Under the pieces are notes generated by a model. The model saw only the letters and a program-made list of their open reading frames with translations, was not told the origin of the DNA and did no database searches. Below, in pieces: positions 23,592 to 38,015 of a stretch of DNA of 64,000 bases (position 1 is its first letter; each line of letters begins with the position of its first letter). The position numbers and the translations under genes are program-made. The stretch is from Entophlyctis helioformis (Eukaryota; Chytridiomycota; Chytridiomycetes; Chytridiales; Chytriomycetaceae): assembly GCA_025526915.1 (NCBI GenBank), contig JAHLKH010000142.1, positions 1-64,000 of the forward strand, read 5' to 3'.

Positions 23592-26500
23592 TTAGGCAGC
23601 CGCGCCCGCTGCACCTCCAAACGCAAACAGCTGCCCCAGATCCACCCAGCGGCGGGCGTTTATGGCCAGGTACCGTGCCACCAGCTGCCGCAGCCGCTCC
23701 GTGTGCCCAACGGCGTGCACCAGAATGCCCTTGGCTTGGCCTGTGCACCAGCCAGCCAGCCAGTCCCAAGTCCAGTCAGTCCCAAGTCCAGTCAGTCCCA
23801 AGTCCAGTGAGTCCGAAAGCTTAATGCTGCATGACTCACTCGCCAGATCTGCCTCAATGGCTCCACTCTCGAGCCGCTTGGTCACAGACGCCGTGTCAAG
23901 CAGACTCTCGTAGTACTGCATCTGCAGGTACAGCGACCGGTCCGAGTACTGCGTCGTGCACACACACACAAGAGTCAGTCGGCCATCCCTCCTGCAATCC
24001 CTCCCGCATCGTCGTGTGCCACGGCACCAAGACCAACCGGCTTACCTGGAGCGAGACCGTGCCCTTGCAGCCAACAAACAGACAGCGACGGCCGTACACG
24101 GACGTGGCGCGTGTCTTGGTGTGGCACGACGGGTCATCGCACACGACGCCTTGGTCCAGATACGCCCGCATCTGTGCACACAGTGCGACCCGCAGCTGCA
24201 CGGCCAGCGATGCAACCGGCATCTCCAGTCGGCACAGCGGGTTGGGACACTCGAGCCCACTCGCAACACGCATCTTGCTTCCCGATCCTCCTGCCACTTG
24301 CCCTGCGTTCTCCTTGTTCTCCTCTTCCTTTGTTGCCGGCTGAGGCTGCTGCTCACCATGTCCGCATACCATCAGCATCAGTATCCGGACAGCACAGCCC
24401 AGAACAAACGCAGCAGTCGACACAACACTGCCCACCTCAAAGCGAACAAGACCGGTAAACTCGTGTGCCTCGTCGCAGTGCACACATCGTGGCTTCCATC
24501 GCACGACATCCTTGAACCGCTCCTGCTCAGTCAACTGCGACTCGAGAGTAAACACTTCGCCTCCAAGCAGTTCGTCGCTGGCCATCGAGCTGGCAATCTG
24601 CTGGCGGTACTTGGCCACATCCAGTCCTGTTTCCATGGCAGTGGGTGAGCATCTCTCCACCTCGGCCCCGCTCGTCCTGGACCGGCCTTACCAAGACAGT
24701 CTGCAATGCGGGCAGCGTCCGTGCCGTCAATCGGCTGGCACAGACGCGACACGGGCGGATGGACCTGGTTGCTCAGATACCACTCGATATCTGCCACACG
24801 CGGGCTCGTGTCAGCATTCCAGCCCATGGCGGCAGGAGAGCATCGGCCGCCGATCGGTGAGGGAAGAGAGCACTGCCCACCAATCTTTTCCGTAGATCCT
24901 TCGCGAGTCACGTCTTCGGGATGGCGCGCACGCTGCGACATTTGCTGCTCCTCGCCCTTGCAGATGACGTACGGGATCGTGTCGCCCGTCTTGGCACTGA
25001 TGCCCCGGGCTTTGAGTTGCAGTGCCACCTGCACATGCGGCTGGCTGCCCTTGTCGGCATACTCTTCCGGGTTCTTGGTCAGACTCTGTCGTCCCACACA
25101 TGTGCACACGCAGGGCAACAGCGTCAGCCACACTGGTCGATGTGGTCCAACACGCAGACACTACGCAGCAGACGAGACAGCACGGCGTGCCTTGTTGATG
25201 ATAAACTTTTCCAGGGGAATGAGCTCCTGGCGTGCCTCTTCGCCGAGCTTGGTCAGGTACTGGTGGATTCGGTCCACAACATCCTCGCGGTTCTCGCCCG
25301 AAAAGATCTGGTTGAGCACGTACCTGTGCAGTCGTTGCCAGCGTTAGCCACCAAGTCCTGCACAGACGCGCACATCATCCATCCATCCATCCACAAAACT
25401 CACGTGGAAGCGTCGCCAGAGAGACCACACCAGTCTCGCCGCACCAGGTCCAGACCCTTGGTCTCGAGCGTCGTCTTGAGCGTGCCGTCCTTCATCTCCT
25501 CGACCATGATCGCCGCATACTTTTTCTTCATGAGCAGCAGCATGCGCTGGTAGAACCCGTCCATCTCAATCTCGAGCAGGTTGTAGCGCTTGTTGACCGC
25601 GCGCTTGAGCTCCTGGCCCATGCGCTTGACCTGCGCCAGGTCCGTCGTGTTTGTGTGGATCATGATCGAGTCCGTGTCGCCGTAAATGACTTCGAGCTCA
25701 GACTGCGTCGCCAGGTCGACCGTGCTCTGCAGAATCTCGCGGCCCTTGGCCGTGATGAGCATCGCGAGCGGTTTGGCGTAGAACCGCGAGTGGGCGAAGC
25801 CGAGACAGCCGTACATGGAGTTGGCCGTGAGCTTGAGCGCCTTTTGTCGAATGTCGTACTGTGCTCGTGTGCATGCAGAGGAGACTGCCGCGTTAGATCC
25901 GGAACACGGACAGAGGCTCGCGTGACGGGGGATGTGTGGCACTCGAGAGTTTCACCTGTGCAAGCTCTTCGGGCGTTGTGCGCGGGTCTTTCATGAGTCC
26001 CTTGACAAGCCGACGCCGGTCAACGAGCGTGCCAAGCAGTTTAGGCAGAATACCCTTGGCGACCGTCGGCTCGGGCGGATCCGGCATATGGTCACCCTCG
26101 CCATCGTACGTGCGCGTCACGGTTGTGAAGCAGATGTTGTACTCTTGGATGATGGACGGATACAGACTGTTGAAATCCAGGAGCAGCACGTACTTGTCGT
26201 AGAAGCCGCGCTTGGGCTCGAGCACGAGACCGCCTGCGTAGGCTGCCTTGCGTCTGCCTGCCTTTTTGCCTCCCGCGCCACCTGCGGCTGCGCCATCGGC
26301 ATGCTCGTCTGTGTCGGATGGGGCGGGAACGGAGATACGGATAGGATGGCGGCCAGCATAGCGATGGGACAAACACGAGTCAGATACCGCGTGTCCAAGC
26401 AAGACAGCGGTGCCGCATGCAACACGATGCATACCGTCATTGTCGTGCAACTGATCTGCAAGCGTGTTGCTTCCAAACGCGGTGCGATCCGGGCAAATGT

Positions 26501-29500
26501 ACTTTTTGGCATGGAACTCGTGCAGGAGCAGGTACTCGTTGCGCTCTGCACGCGCACCCATCAAGCTGCGCGACCACAGGTTGCCCGCCAGACACGTGAG
26601 CTGCTTGGTCAGCGGAAGGACCTGCAGCTTGTTCATGATCTGGTACGTCAGGAACGTGTCAAACTCGCAGTGCTGGATCATGTCGAGCAGCTGGCGGCCG
26701 CTCCAAAAGTACGTCGGGATCTTTTCAAAGTCAATGTTGTGGCGCTCGATCTTGAGGAGGTTGGCCGCCAGGTACGTCAGACTGTAGCTCTTGGCTCTCA
26801 CGAGATCCTGTTTGGTGTCCAGTTGCCCAGCGTCAGTCAGCCAGTCTAGCTGGCCGTGACACGGATGTATGCACCATGCGCGTGCTGACCTGGGCGGCGC
26901 GGTAAGTGTCGCACATGAGGCGACCGCAAGCAATCTGCTTCTCTGCAAACGACGAATCACCTGTACCGCCGGCGCCACCCTGCAGCTGCGGCCACCTGGA
27001 CACACGACCAGACCGTGTCAGCAAACCTGCCATACTGCTCAGCAGCAGCAGCTAGCCAACGTACACTGTGCGTCTGAGTCGGCCGATGCGCGACCAGTGC
27101 AACACTTGATTGGCCTTCATGCGGTGCAGCAACACGTCCAGGTCAAAGTCGACAATGTTGTGTCCAACGAGGACATCAGGATCGAACAGATGGATCTTGG
27201 CTGCAGTTGCACGAGCCAGACAGTCAGCCAGCCAGACAGACAGACAGTTAGCCAACCAGCGGCTGCGCGGCTCGCAGTCGGACGCACAAACCTACCAATC
27301 AGCAGGTTGAGCAGTCCTCGCTCATTGGGAAGCACGGTCGGCATGACAGCCTGCTCACGGGCAGCCAGGTCGCCAAACTCGACAGGGATCGGGATATCAT
27401 TGAGCTGGCGCACAGCCGTGAACCGACTCGCATTGGGGTCCGTGGACGCGTTCTCGATGCTTACTGTCCTCCGCCACCAGAGCATCATCAGCCGGGCAGC
27501 CGCACACGCACACGCACACCACAAAGAGCATGAACAGAGTCTGGCGTACCGTTGTTGAAGACGAGCGCACTGACCGCCACAATCTCGTTGGCACGCGACT
27601 CCTTGTTCATGTAGGTGCGCAGCGACAGACTCATGACCACGAGGGGCGGTGCTTGCTTGGGTGCGTTGGGATCGCCGTCGCTGAACGTCTTGACGTCCTT
27701 GGGGTCTGTCACGGTCACATCAAACTTGCACCACGAGATCTGGCCATAGGGAGAGTCCTGTCAGATGCGAGCAACAGCGGATGAATGGATGACGGGGAGG
27801 ACAGCCTGGCAAAGAGACCCACATTCGCGGCTGTGACTTGAGCGTTCTTGATGTTGATCCAGCAGGGACCCATGAGCCGGCGCTTGAGAATAAACAGCTC
27901 GAGAATGCGCGTGTTGGTGCCAAAAGCCCTGCTAAACGTCTTGCCCGACAGCTTGGCGGGCAGCTCAGGCTCTGGCCGTTGCACACACACACACCGTCAT
28001 GGTCAGATTGTTGCAGATGACACAGCACGTGACAGGATGGCTTACGAGAAAAGGGGTACACGACTTTGAGGTACTCGGACTCGTCGGGAACATCCGACAG
28101 CTCAAACGCGTATTTGCGGGTGACCTTGTTGGACAGGTACTCGGTGATCTTGTGGTGCTTGCGGATCTGGTCAAACTCTTCGTACACGTCGCCAATCTCG
28201 ACCGGGCGGTCCGTCTCGACACCGGCGTCTGTTACCGCAACACAGCGTAACGTGCATTGTCAGATCACGTCGCCTGGCACGTCGGGATACGCATTCATGC
28301 GTACCATCCAGACGTTTGCGACGCGGAAGGAGGAATACGTTCCGCTGGATGTTCTTGACAATCAGACAGCAACTGACATACTTGCCAGTGGATGCTTGGA
28401 GGACCTGCACCCGTCACAGCGTGTCAGCTGCCATGGCCATACCAACGCAAATAGCCACGTGCATACGAACCTTGCCAAACAGATACACCACGCCGTTCTT
28501 TTCCATGCAGTCGAACCAGAACATGTTGAGCGAGCCATCGGCTTCGAGGATACTCTGCGGGCCCATAGTGCTGCTGTTGCTGCCGCTTCCATCGACACCA
28601 CCCTCAGCGCCCGCGTTGTATGCACGCACATTGACCGAATCCTTGACCGACTTCCAGTTGGTGCAGTCGGCCATATCCGAGGCGGACACGACGGTTGATG
28701 CACCGCCTGCCGTGACGGCAGGCGTCTCGGTCTCGGCACGCTCAAACTTGGGAAGAAAGTGGGCGGCTGCGAGCTTGGTGGGTTTGCGGCCGGTTGCGGC
28801 GGTCTGGAGCTTGCGCACCTGCACGGCGGGAACAATGAGTTCCTGCTTGACCGGAAGCGGCGGGTGAGACAGTGCATCGTCGTGGTCGTCGTGGGTGGTG
28901 TCGGCCGCGACTGGATCCGTCTTGACGGCCACGATGTCGTCGGGCCGTCATTGTACTCGCTCTTGACGATGACTACAGGAGCATCAGTGGTCGTGACGCG
29001 GTCGGCACCAGCGACGCTGAGATCGGCAACAGGCTTGGACGTCAGCGCCGACTGCGGCTGTTTGGAATGCGGACGCAGCGGAGACGACGAGCCGGCATAC
29101 GGATCGTAGTTGTCATCACCGGCATCATCGTCAAAGCCCATTGCCGAGTAGCTGCTGCTGCCGCCGCGACCGACGGGCTTGGGCGGCGAGATGCGAGTTC
29201 GCTTGCCCAGGTTGTTCTCGAGATGCTCGTCCATGTCGAGGAAGATGGACGCAAGCAGGTCGTTAGTCGATGCGGCTGTGGCCGGCTCGACGGGTTTGTC
29301 TGAGGAGCGCATGCTGGCAGACTTGGACTGCTTGCTGAACATGTCCGTCAGAGTGTTGCCTTGCGCGGGCCTGCCGTCACGGTCGTCGCGCCGACGCTTG
29401 CCTGCACATCACCGTCGACAGATTGTCAGGTCAGCGTCAGAGATGAGTGCCGACACAGACAGCAGTGCTGGTGCACAGGGGACGGCGGACGAGCAGGCAA

Positions 29501-30012
29501 ACGAGTGCGGCAGCAAGCAGCGTACCCGTCTTCTTGGAGCTTCCCTTGCCCGACTTGGACTTGCTGCGCTTGCGGCCGTCGTCGCCGTCGTCGCCATCTG
29601 CTGCGTCGTCGCCGTCCGAAGACTCGTTGTCCGATCGGGGATTGTCCCAGTCTCGAGGCCGTCGGCGTAGCCCTCGCCATGGTCGTCGACCACAAACGAG
29701 TCGTTGAGTGCAGCACGCTTGGCAATGGCACGGTACTCCTCCTCGGTGACTTCTTCAAAGACGTCCACACTCTCTTGGGTCTGCGGTCATGCCATGCCGT
29801 GCCATGGTTGAGGTCGCAGTCGGCGATACGGTCAGATGAACAAGCAGACTTGCCGCCTGTCCAAGCGCAGACGGACAGATGCTGGCCATGCTCACCTCGT
29901 AGTCCTGCAGGCCGGTCTGCCCAGACTCTCGCAGCTCCCGCAGCCGCTGCAGTCTGGCTGCTCGCGACTTGTCGCCGCCGCCAGCACTTCTGCCTGCTCG
30001 TCTGCTGGACAT
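23592..30012 (-). CDS. POL1: DNA polymerase alpha catalytic subunit
   Basis: This is a family-B polymerase of roughly 1,400 residues in 15 or more exons, starting at the ATG at 30012 ([13 protein letters not shown]). It makes the DNA part of primers with primase. Recognised parts, N to C: GYADGLE and following acidic segment; DMFSKQSK; exonuclease-like region with [33 protein letters not shown] (catalytic motif A, 26130-26190); [11 protein letters not shown] (motif B); YGDTDSIMI (motif C, 25670-25690); [13 protein letters not shown]; and the two C-terminal zinc clusters ([11 protein letters not shown] to ECPNPLC, and CDDPSC...CLFVGC) that bind the B subunit. Two frame breaks, near 29651 and 28943, are each repaired by one missing base. 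Only 68 bp separate its start from the upstream gene on the same strand. Confidence 0.92.
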
Positions 30013-30080
30013 GTTCCGTTCAAGGTTGCGAATCGCGCTTTCGGACAACGTGCGGACATGTCGGCGAGCCCACTTTTCAT

Positions 30081-33000
30081 TCACAGAATGCGAGACGCGG
30101 ACTGCTGGCCAACAACATCCGAGGCCGTCAGGAAGCTGCTGTCGTAGTCGCCGGACGGGTCTGACTTGCCCATCAGCCGATCCAGTGGCGAGACCATCGT
30201 GTACGGCTGCTTCTGCGCGCGGCCATACGACTGGTCGATCATGGGCGATGTCGTCTCGCTGCCGCCTGTCCAAGCGCCAGTCATCCGCGATGCCGACTTG
30301 TGCGACGCAGGCGTTGTGGCTGGCCACGCACTGCTGCTGTTGCCGCCATCTGCACCACTCAGTCCGCCAATACGGCCGTCATGGCCGGCTGCGGCTGATC
30401 TGCTGGACGATGGCGCGGCTTGCTGGCGGCTCGCTCCTGCTCCTTGCAACACCGGGCTCTTGCTGCGGTCGACATACGCCTGCACGTTGGCATCCAGATC
30501 TTGCAGCGTGTCCATGGCGTAACTTGCTGATCTCGTCGCTGCAGATGCGTTTCCTTGCTGATGCTGCTGTGGCTGCTGCTGATGGTGCTGCTGCTGTCCA
30601 CGACCAGCACGCCCATACAACGGATGATCCTTGTCAAGGCCATACCCAAGCCGAGGCGATGCAGCGCGAGTGTTGTTGCTTGCAGGCGTGTCAAGACCGT
30701 CCAGCTGGACAGATCGAGACGTTTCAACGACCTGCTCGACACTCCGGCGCCAGTCTGCCGACTCTTCGATGATCTTGGCGGCACGCGCAAGCACGCTTCC
30801 TGGCCTTAGACTGCCCTCGACATTCAGCGCACTTCGGAGCCGGTCAAGGCCTGCACAGGACAGCACAATGGTCAGGGAGGTTTCCAGGAACCACGGATGA
30901 GGCACGTATCGTGTGCCGTACCGTCTTCGACCTCCTTTTGGAACACAAACAGCGTGTTCATCTGCGAGATCATGGCCGTTGGGGACTGCATCGACAAGCT
31001 GTACAGCTGGCAAAAGTGGCTGGCGGCCTGCTGGGCAATATCCACAGGCATCTGCCGTGCAGTGGCAACGTCGTGTCAGATCAGCCACAGCGCGATTAAA
31101 GCGCAACAAGAGCACTTCTTACGTTTGGATAGGCAGGGTGGCGACGCAGGCCTCCCCCAACACCAGCCACCATGGACCGGATCTCTTCAATGCAGTGTGC
31201 GTCGCTGCCTAAACGAGGCTGGATGCGCAGCAGGTCGTGGATTCATCGCTAAACCGCTGTTAAAATGCCACAACTGGATCAGCACCAACTCGAGCCAATA
31301 AACGCGGCATGCATCCAAGTGGCTTGCCTTGAGGTCTCCGGCGTCGGACGCCAACTCGGCCCATTGGCGAATGACTTCCAGCGTAAACGTCAGCTTGCGA
31401 GGTGCAGTCTGGTTACCGTAACCACCATCCCGATCTTCGTTTCCAGGGAGACCCTCTTCATCGATCGTGTGTGCACGGACAATGGAATCCACACTGCGCA
31501 CAAACTACATACTATGGTGAGCCGTGCCATCTTGCCAGACACGAGCCAATGCATATCACCTCACATTCTCCAGCTGCACAATGAGTTTCAGAACAAGACG
31601 AATGCGGTCCATGCAAAACGGTAGCTGTTCGACTTTTTGGACCGAAAGCTTGAGGCACATGTCCTGTCCAGTCGCCATGGGTTCCATGTGGCAAGTCAGC
31701 TATTCAGCCTGCCAGCCAGCAGCAGAATCGTCGTGCTAGCCGTTACCTTGAGCAGTTCGCGAGCCTGCTCTTCAGGGATGACATCAATGTACGTCAGCTT
31801 GTTCTTCCACACACGCTTGTCGCGCTGGATGAGCTCCCGCGTTGAAATGCGGCCTAGCAGGATGCAATCACGGTTAGATACGATGCCAAGTATAACATGA
31901 TTTTCAGGAGCCAGCCTTGCACGCTTACCCTTGGATGTGCGGTGTGCATCCCGATCTACTTTACCGCTCGTGTTCAACAGCTTGAGCTTGAGAACCTCGA
32001 CTTCGTGTTGGGACGCGTCGAGCGCATCCAAGGCCGCGGTCAGCTGCTTTTCGAGCTCCTAAGGGCAGTCCAGAGTCAGAGGGGATGGAATGCATAGCCG
32101 GAGATCGGCCAGTCAACTTGCCTTCATGTGCTCGGCATCTTCAGCCGCAAGGATAGCAGCAGGAGTTGACACTGACGCTCTCGTCTCTGACGATCGCTGT
32201 CTCGGCGGTGTCCTCGCCGATGCATTCACACCCGATTCAGCCCCATTTGCATTCATGGATCCGTCCTGCTGGTGCCGCTGTGCCTGCGAAGATCGAAGCG
32301 TCGCCGAGTTGCGTTCAGATGCAGATGCAGATGCAGATGCAGCAGCCTGTTTGCGTGCATCGTCCAGCTTTGCCTCGTATGCCCGAATGACCTCAACGAG
32401 AAAGTTGTCAAGAGGGTCAACGGACGAGATGGATGCTTGGTGGAACCTGCCGTACTTTTGCTTCATGTCAGCAAGTGTCTGCAAGTCGCGTCTGCGCGTC
32501 TGATCCTGCTGATGCATCATCTCTTGGATCTGGAACCGAAGCCGCTCGATCTCAGTGCCGTCTTCCGAGGACTGCTTGGCTGCATTACTGAGCTGGGTGC
32601 GGAGCATCTCGCACTCCTGCTTGGCTGCAGCGACTTCAGCCGTGAGGGACGAGACCTGCTGGTTGGCCGACGACTGCGATGCACGCAGCTTGTCAAGCTC
32701 GTTGGTTGCCGACATTGTGGCAGACTGTGCAGATCTGGCTTGAGCCAACGACGCTTCCGCATGCTCCAGCTTTCGCTTGATGTCATCCACAAGCCGCTCC
32801 TTCTTGGTGATTTGAGATGTGATGGTGAAGACAAGATTGCGGAGCTCTTTGGCCTGTGTCTCGCTCAGCGTGCCGGGGATATGTGTCGAACCGGACGATG
32901 CTACAAGCAGAGGCTCTGGAAGTGCCGGAATCCCAAACGACACAAGGTGTGATGAGACGTCCTGCAGTATTTTCTGTCAAAGGGCCTTCGTCCGTTAGTT

Positions 33001-34285
33001 GGTGTTGCTGGATGGCTTTTGAGGGCACAGCAAGCCTTGGCAAAGCATGCGACGAACCCAGTCACTGGCGAGAGATGTCATCTGCGGCATGGAGCCCGAC
33101 GCGTACAGAGGATGATCGGAGTGCCGGTCGTCCTTGTCGTTGAGGCTGCCCACACTGGCAGAGATGTGCCGGAAAGACTCGATGCGGCGTCCTCCATCTT
33201 GGTCAAGCAGGCTTCGCGAGGCATTGCGGCTAACGTCCAACTGTTGCTTCTGCTGCTGCTGGCTCTGACGCGACTGGGACTGAGACGCTCGCGCATCGGA
33301 CAATGGCGCAAATGCCTGATCAAGGCGGCCTGTTTTCCCGTTTGGAGCATCAGGGAAACGCAGATCAGGAGACGAGCCGGCACGGGCAGACGAGTAGTTG
33401 TACGTGTCTTGGCGGTACAGTGCCTGCTGCTGCTGTTCAGCCACAATGCTTGAGTCATTGCGTCGTCGTTGAGACGGTGGCTGGCTGAGCTGGACGGGCC
33501 GCGAGTACTGGTCAAGGCTAGAGCCATCAAAGCCAGCTTGGCCGGCAAAGGATTCCTGCGATTGTTGTTGTTGTTGCTGTTGCTTGCTGCTGCTGCTGCT
33601 CTTTGAGCCGAGTTTGCTGCTCAATCTCCAGTTCAAGGAGCTCATTCTGCTTCTTGAGCATGATGAATTTGGCAATGTCGTCTTTGGCAGAGTCGTCAAT
33701 GCTGCTGCCCGTCGAATGGCGTCCTTGCGGGAACTGGATGCGATTGGATGCCGAGCCGTTGTTTCCGCCGTCAGGCTTGGTGCGGCTTCCATCGTTGCTG
33801 CGGCTTGCAAGATGGTACCGGCCGCCAACGCCAGAAGCAGTGTTCAGATCGCTGTCGTCAAACACGTCGCTCTCCTGCGGGATGGCAGGCAGCGAGCTGT
33901 GCACACGCTGGCTCGGCGAGCCGCGTGTCGGCGAGCGTCGTGGGAGCTGTGCGGGCTGCGATGCAAAGGAGGGAGCAGGGAGCAGCGCGTTGCTGCTGGG
34001 GTTCCCGGTCGGCAGGGCAGCAGTGCCCGGCATGCTGACGATGGACGGGCTGGCCGACTGCTGCGACGGCGCGTCCATCCAGACGCGCTGCTGGCGGTCG
34101 GACGAGGAGCTGGCGAGAGCGCCGACGCCGAGGCCGGCAGTCCCAGGGGTGGCAGCATGGCGGAAGGTGTTGGCGACGGACGACAGCGTGGACAGCTCGC
34201 TGTACGTGGAGTTGAGCCGCGAGGCCAGGCCCTGGAAGTCGACGCCGCTGCCCTCGAGCAGGTGGGCGACAAACTGCTCGTCCAT
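30081..34285 (-). CDS. Large Ser/Gln-rich coiled-coil protein, unknown function
   Basis: A multi-exon gene starting at the ATG at 34285 (MDEQFVAHLLEGSGVDFQ) and ending at 30081. The N-terminal third (34285 to about 33000) is Ser/Gln/Pro-rich and disordered with a long Gln tract near 33560-33610, where the frame also breaks. A coiled coil follows (about 32940-31700, heptads such as KELRNLVFTITSQITKKERL and ELDKLRASQSSANQQVSSL), then shorter helical pieces (MDRIRLVLKLIVQLENV) and a disordered C-terminus. Exon joins were not all resolved. A cytoskeletal or centrosomal scaffold is possible, but no family was recognised. Confidence 0.7.
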
Positions 34286-34354
34286 CGAGACGTCTGGAGT
34301 GCAGGCAAAGGCCAGGCGTCTGCGTCAGCGGGCTGCTGGTGCATGGGCAGCACA
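34286..34354. promoter_or_regulatory. 69-bp divergent promoter of coiled-coil gene and ELL
   Basis: Start codons on opposite strands are at 34285 and 34355. As at 9667-9740, the two genes must share or overlap their control regions. No core promoter motif is obvious. Confidence 0.5.
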
Positions 34355-37300
34355 ATGGCAGCACAGCAGCAGCAGGCCAACAGCAGGTGGCAAACGGCAG
34401 CAGTGCAGCTTCACTCACTGGTGAGCGACGGGCTTGTTGGCGCGGCCTTGCTGGCGCCGAGCGAGCGGCTGTCGTTCATTTCCGCCGTGTTTGCCAAACG
34501 CAAGCGAAACGTCAACGCACCGATGGCAGATGCGCTGGACGACAGCCAGCGATATGCCGTGCGGCTGGCCACGGACGTCCAGCGGGCCGCGAGCGGGGCT
34601 GCGGGCGGGGCTGCAAACGGGGCTGCCAACGGGCACAGCGGGACGGGCGCCGCATCGTGGCAGCAGGCGCTGGCCGCGGGACAGCCGCCGCCGCCAGTTG
34701 TGGCCTTCAAGCTGAACAAGGAGCTGCTTGCGAGGCTGCAGAGCAACCCAAACATCGACCTCACGTTGGACCTGGATGCGCTGGTGCGTGCTGCGTGCTG
34801 CGTGCCATGGGCTGCGTGCAGCGTGCTGCAAGGGCAGGCCCTGCTCGTGTGGCACGGCTGCCATCGCACCGCATCGCACGGGGCAGCGGCCGTGCGGCAG
34901 ATGGCACGCTGCCCATTGTGCTCGCCGCTGTCTCACGCCTGCCACCTTGCCTGCCACATCATCGCGATCGCTCGCTCGCTCGCTGGCCGGCTCGCTGGCT
35001 TTGTTTGGATGATGACGACTGACTCTGCGATCCTGTGCCTGCGGGCCGCCGCTGCTCTGACAGACTCTCGACATTGGCAGCGACCACATCCAGCTCATGC
35101 ACAATTCAGAAACAAGCGCCGTCGAGTGCTACAGGCTGGGCCACGGAGGCAGGGACGGCACGGGTCCTGCCGACACGCTGTCCTTTGTTGGTGATGTGCG
35201 GCACAAGCTGTTTGTCAAGCCGAGCAGCATGGGCGGCAACGAACGCATCAAGAGCCTCACCAATGCAGAGCGGCAGGCCAAAGCAGAGCGCAGCGTCGTG
35301 TACTACGACGACGGCGCCACTGGCCCCTCCAAATCCGGCCTGTCCAAGAACGCAAGGCCTGGCTCTGGGCCTGGCATCGTGGGCCTGGGTGCTGGCCTCG
35401 GAATGGGGTCGGCTGGATCTGCGTCGTCGGCCTCCAAGAAGAACGGCATCGCGATCAACCGTCGCAACAAGCCGCCTGTCGCATACACACAGGACACGGG
35501 CCTGCGGCGGAAACTGATCCACTTTCTTGCGCCGGCACCCCAGAAGCTCGACGCCATCTCCAAAAAGTTCAAGCTTCCTGAAGCGTCCATCATGGCTGAG
35601 CTAAACAAGGTGCGACCCCAAGGCGATCGACTGCCGGTGGTTGCATGCATGGGATTTATGGCGTTGCTGACGTTGGCATGGTGTCGCACGCGCACAGATT
35701 GCAAAGCCACAGCTCGCAGACAGCACGTCGTTTCAGCTGCTGTCCGAGTCGTACCGCGAGCTGGCGCCATACGAGTGGACGAACTACACACCCTTGGACC
35801 GCGAAAAGGCCATCAAGAATGCCAACATTGCGCTCGACAGCCTTGGCGTAGCCAAAGACGCGCCAGAGCGGAGGCGGCTGGCAGAGCCAGTGTCCTTGTT
35901 GGAGCAGCAGCAGCAATTGCAACAGCTTTCCGCATCCGCATCTGCCTCTTCCTCTGCCTCTCTTTCAACTGCTGCTCCAACGGCTTCTCCGACAGCTGTC
36001 CCTACTGCCGCTCCATCTCCGGCTCCAGATGTTTCAGTGAGGCCTCCGTCCGGCACATCGGCACCAGGATCGCTTGCGCAAAGGAAACAAGCGGCAACCG
36101 GCACAAGCGACAAACAGTCGCCGTCCGCAGCAGCATCTACCGAGGCCGCAGCAGTTGGCGTATCGAGCCTGTCGCGCTCCTTGTCAACGTCAACAGCATC
36201 CTCGTCGTCCTCTCCGCCCAAGTCAGCCGAACTTGGCTGGGGCACAGCGATGAACGGAAGTTCGGAAACATCGTCCAAGATGCGCAAGCTACGCGACAGC
36301 ACTCTAACGTCAGGGCCCTCTACGCCACAATCGACCCCAGCACCGACCCCAGCACCAGCGCCGACATCAACCCCAACCCCAACCCCAACACCGACCACTG
36401 CATCTTCAGCTCGAAGAAGCGGACAGCCAGTCAAGTTGCGGCGAAACCAGCTCTCGTCCAACGGCCCGGCCAATTCACCGTCACTCGGCCCTGATCAGTC
36501 TGCAGAGTCCGATACCACGACACCGCCATCTATACCACCTACAACACAGCGGAAGTCATCCCAGCCTACGCAAGCATCAGTACCAACAGCAGTACCACTC
36601 TCCAAGCCTGTATCCAATGTACGTAACCCAACTTCAACACTTGCAGCATCAGCAACCACAACAGCAGCTTCAGCGGCAGCAACGGCAGCAACGGCAAACC
36701 ACCACCTCATAGATCAAGAACAAAGAGCAGCTCGACCTGCAGCAAGCACACCGACTCCATCAACAGCAACACCGGTGCGGTCCAGTTCTGGTCCATCATC
36801 TGCATCTGAGCCAGTCAATCCAGCAGCGGCGGTTTCCCAACGCCAGGATCTGTCTGATGAGTCGGCACCTATTGGCACTGTTGAGTCAGGAGTACGGAGT
36901 GGACCCATATCACCGCTGGTCGGAGCTGGGCGTGGATCGGCCTCGCAACCACGGTTGCGCGACGAGAAGCAGCAGTCATCGGGCGACGGCCATCTTGGAC
37001 AGGACCGGCATTTAGAGAATGATAGACATCTGCCCGCAAACAGCAGCCTCGGCGGTAAGATCAGGAATGGCAGCGGCAGCAGCAGCGACAACAGCAAGTC
37101 CCCGATGGACGTCGATTCGGATACCGTCGTTAGTGGCGCTCGTGGCAAGCACATGGCAAGCGGCAGCGACAGCGAATACGACGGCGATCGTGGCCGCTCT
37201 CGTCGCTCTCGCCATCTACCATCAGCAACCAATGGCCGGCTTGGATCAACCAGCGACGCGCAACACGGCCAGGATGGTTCAAACAGCAGTGATGATCTGC

Positions 37301-37650
37301 CTGCAGACATTGCGGCTGTGGACGAGCCCAAGGCGTTCGACGACATGGATGACGAGCAGCTCATGCGCGCGCTCCAGCAACGCAACCGCAAGCAAATGAC
37401 GCTCCACAAGGCGATTGTGGAGAGGCAAGAGCTCGCACAGAGGCTTCTGGCAGCAGTGCGTGCGGCACGGGAGGAGGGGCAAGATGACGAGGACGCCATG
37501 CGCGTGATTGCAGAAGCGGGCGTGGCCGACACACCCGACGAGTTCTTTGCAGAGGTGCAGGCGATGATGGACGAGTATGCGGGCGTGCAGGCGGAGATGC
37601 AGCGCATCCAGGGGCTGTGGAGGCAGCGGCAGACGAAGGGGGATGGATGA
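34355..37650 (+). CDS. RNA polymerase II elongation factor ELL-type protein
   Basis: The exons are 34355-34783, 35064-35609 and 35698-37650; these sum to 975 codons without a frame break. ELL proteins suppress RNA polymerase II pausing. The N-terminal part contains VVAFKLNKELLARLQ and SFVGDVRHKLFVKP, in the place of the ELL beta-rich domain. The winged helix reads LRRKLIHFLAPAPQKLDAIS and continues to SFQLLSESYRELAPYEWTNY, very close to the family. A Ser/Thr/Pro-rich disordered tract of about 450 residues follows, and the C-terminus is helical (EFFAEVQAMMDEYAGVQAEM), in the position of the occludin-like domain. The 280-nt first intron holds GCTCGCTCGCT-type repeats. The ATG at 34355 was chosen as the first in frame. 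Confidence 0.8.
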
Positions 37651-38015
37651 GGGGCCGAATGCATAATGAATCTATTACGGTCATGCAGTGCCACACGGAG
37701 CCGCGCGTGCAGCAGACGAGACGGCGCGGGCGGCGCGTCGGGGCTGGGCTGCGTCCTCAAGAGCAGGTGCTCTGCGCTGCCTCGCGCGTCTCTTGTGCTT
37801 GGATGCGTGCTGAGAGCTGCGTACTCGCAGCAGGCATGTTGTAGGCGGATAATGAGATATCAAGATGCCGAATGGCTTGCATGCCTATGGGGGCATCTCT
37901 TGTTTGAACACGCCTTGAGCATTCTCCTTGGACACCAATCGCAGTCAAGCGCGGCCGGCCCCAACACTGCCAGCAGCCTCAATGGCATGCGTGCACTGAC
38001 CCGCCACCTGGCGAA
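37651..38015. other. Spacer between convergent genes
   Basis: This is the 3' flanking sequence of ELL and of the second ankyrin gene. No gene is seen. Confidence 0.4.

Noticed and set aside
33584..35194. 536-codon plus-strand frame across the ELL start
   Set aside because: Its first half is antisense to the coiled-coil gene. Only the part from 34355 belongs to ELL.
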